Part shown: positions 5,755-6,255 of the stretch, in pieces | Layout of the letters: each line of letters opens with the position of its first letter | How positions within the stretch are numbered: position 1 is the first letter of the stretch | Notes under the pieces: model-generated | Seen by the model: the letters and a program-made list of their open reading frames with translations, nothing else | What the model was told of the DNA's origin: nothing | Databases searched by the model: none | Translations under genes and position numbers: made by a program | Source: Acidobacteriota bacterium | GTDB lineage: Bacteria; Acidobacteriota; Polarisedimenticolia; Gp22-AA2 | Direction of reading: 5' to 3' | NCBI GenBank assembly: GCA_016202915.1 | Contig: JACQNT010000140.1 | Location: 1-6,255, forward strand | Length of the DNA: 6,255 nt

Positions 5755-6255
5755 ATGGAAGGATCCCGGGGGACGCGGCGGAAGCGGGCCTGGCCCGCCG
5801 CGGGCGCCCTGCTCGGGGCCGCGGTCCTCGCTTTCGGGGTCCGGGCCCATGGACCCGGGATGGCCGATTCGATCAGCAACGCGCGCGATCCCTTCACCGT
5901 CGTCCGGCAGCGGATGGTGAAGGACCAGATCGAACGGCGGGGCGTCAAGGACCGCAGGGTCCTGCGGGCGATGGAGGCGGTGCCGCGGCATCTCTTCGTG
6001 CCCGAGGAGTTTCGCGACCGCGCCTACGACGACTCACCGCTGCCGATCGGCGAAGGCCAGACGATCTCCCAGCCGTACATCGTCGCCTTCATGACCGAGG
6101 CGATTCGGCCCGCGCCCCGCGACCGGGTGCTCGAGGTGGGCACGGGATCGGGCTATCAGGCGGCCATCCTCGCCGGGCTGGTGTCGGAGGTGTTCACGAT
6201 CGAGATCCGTCCCGATCTGGCGCAGAGCGCCCGGGACCGCCTCGCGGACCTGGGG
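5755..6255 (+). CDS. pcm: Protein-L-isoaspartate O-methyltransferase, exported or anchored form (3' end outside window)
   Basis: I translated 167 codons to the window edge; the C-terminal part is missing. The enzyme uses S-adenosylmethionine to methylate L-isoaspartyl residues and start their repair. Family marks: RQRMVKDQIERRGVKDRRVLRAM at 51-73, split as RQRMV/DQIERRG and VLRAM; VPRHLFVPEEF (76-86); the signature IGEGQTISQPYIVAFMTE (98-115); SAM motif I VLEVGTGSGYQ (125-135); and the following strand VFTIEI with acidic E150. Before this lies an N-terminal extension of about 45 residues, with TRRKR (7-11) and a hydrophobic A/G/L/V stretch (13-31) ending in VRAHG, consistent with a signal peptide or membrane anchor. 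The start is supported by GGAGG at 5742-5746, 8 nt before the ATG. A downstream ATG at 5860 (M36) would give an ordinary cytoplasmic enzyme. Confidence 0.92.
   Translation, partial: MEGSRGTRRKRAWPAAGALLGAAVLAFGVRAHGPGMADSISNARDPFTVVRQRMVKDQIERRGVKDRRVLRAMEAVPRHLFVPEEFRDRAYDDSPLPIGEGQTISQPYIVAFMTEAIRPAPRDRVLEVGTGSGYQAAILAGLVSEVFTIEIRPDLAQSARDRLADLG

Noticed and set aside
4450..5991. 513-aa minus-strand frame as one long protein
   Set aside because: Only the last 253 codons are endonuclease III. The rest is a shadow of the lipoprotein gene and of pcm on the other strand.

Overview
The window is about 70% GC and strongly G/C-biased at third codon positions. It holds six well-supported protein genes and one doubtful small ORF; I see no rRNA, tRNA, CRISPR array, insertion sequence or phage gene. 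The gene types (a FecR/DUF6600 exported protein with aromatic repeats, an AsmA-like protein, a lipoprotein with a GspG-like C-terminal domain, an exported isoaspartyl methyltransferase) suggest a GC-rich Gram-negative bacterium. Acidobacteriota or a similar lineage would fit, but this is inferred from gene style and is not a phylogenetic result.

Layout. (1) Bases 1-1527, minus: an exported FecR-domain/DUF6600 protein, cut by the left window edge. (2) Bases 1528-1798: a 271-bp divergent intergenic region. It holds a strong sigma-54-type promoter candidate facing left, a cluster of TGTCC/GGACA half-sites, and a sigma-70-type promoter facing right that is so close to its ATG that the mRNA should be leaderless. 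(3) Bases 1799-2296, plus: a small exported protein with an apparent PKD/Ig-like beta-sandwich domain. Its stop lies 6 bp from that of the convergent gene. (4) Bases 2303-5672, minus: a probable operon read right to left, consisting of a GspG-like lipoprotein, endonuclease III (overlapping the lipoprotein gene by a GTGA start/stop) and a 682-aa AsmA-family protein with a strong Shine-Dalgarno. A short alternate-frame ORF lies between the last two. (5) Bases 5673-5754: an 82-bp divergent promoter region built on a 13-bp inverted repeat whose two arms each contain TAGAAT, giving a -10-like element on each strand. (6) Bases 5755-6255, plus: protein-L-isoaspartate O-methyltransferase with an N-terminal export/anchor segment, cut by the right edge.

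Five of the six genes encode proteins that appear to act in or beyond the inner membrane: the FecR/DUF6600 protein, the Ig-like protein, the AsmA protein, the lipoprotein and the exported Pcm. Endonuclease III is the only clearly cytoplasmic one. I do not see an evident new defence or mobile system. The most interesting signals are regulatory (the sigma-54 candidate, the leaderless gene, the palindromic divergent promoter) and the possible overlapping small ORF after endonuclease III.
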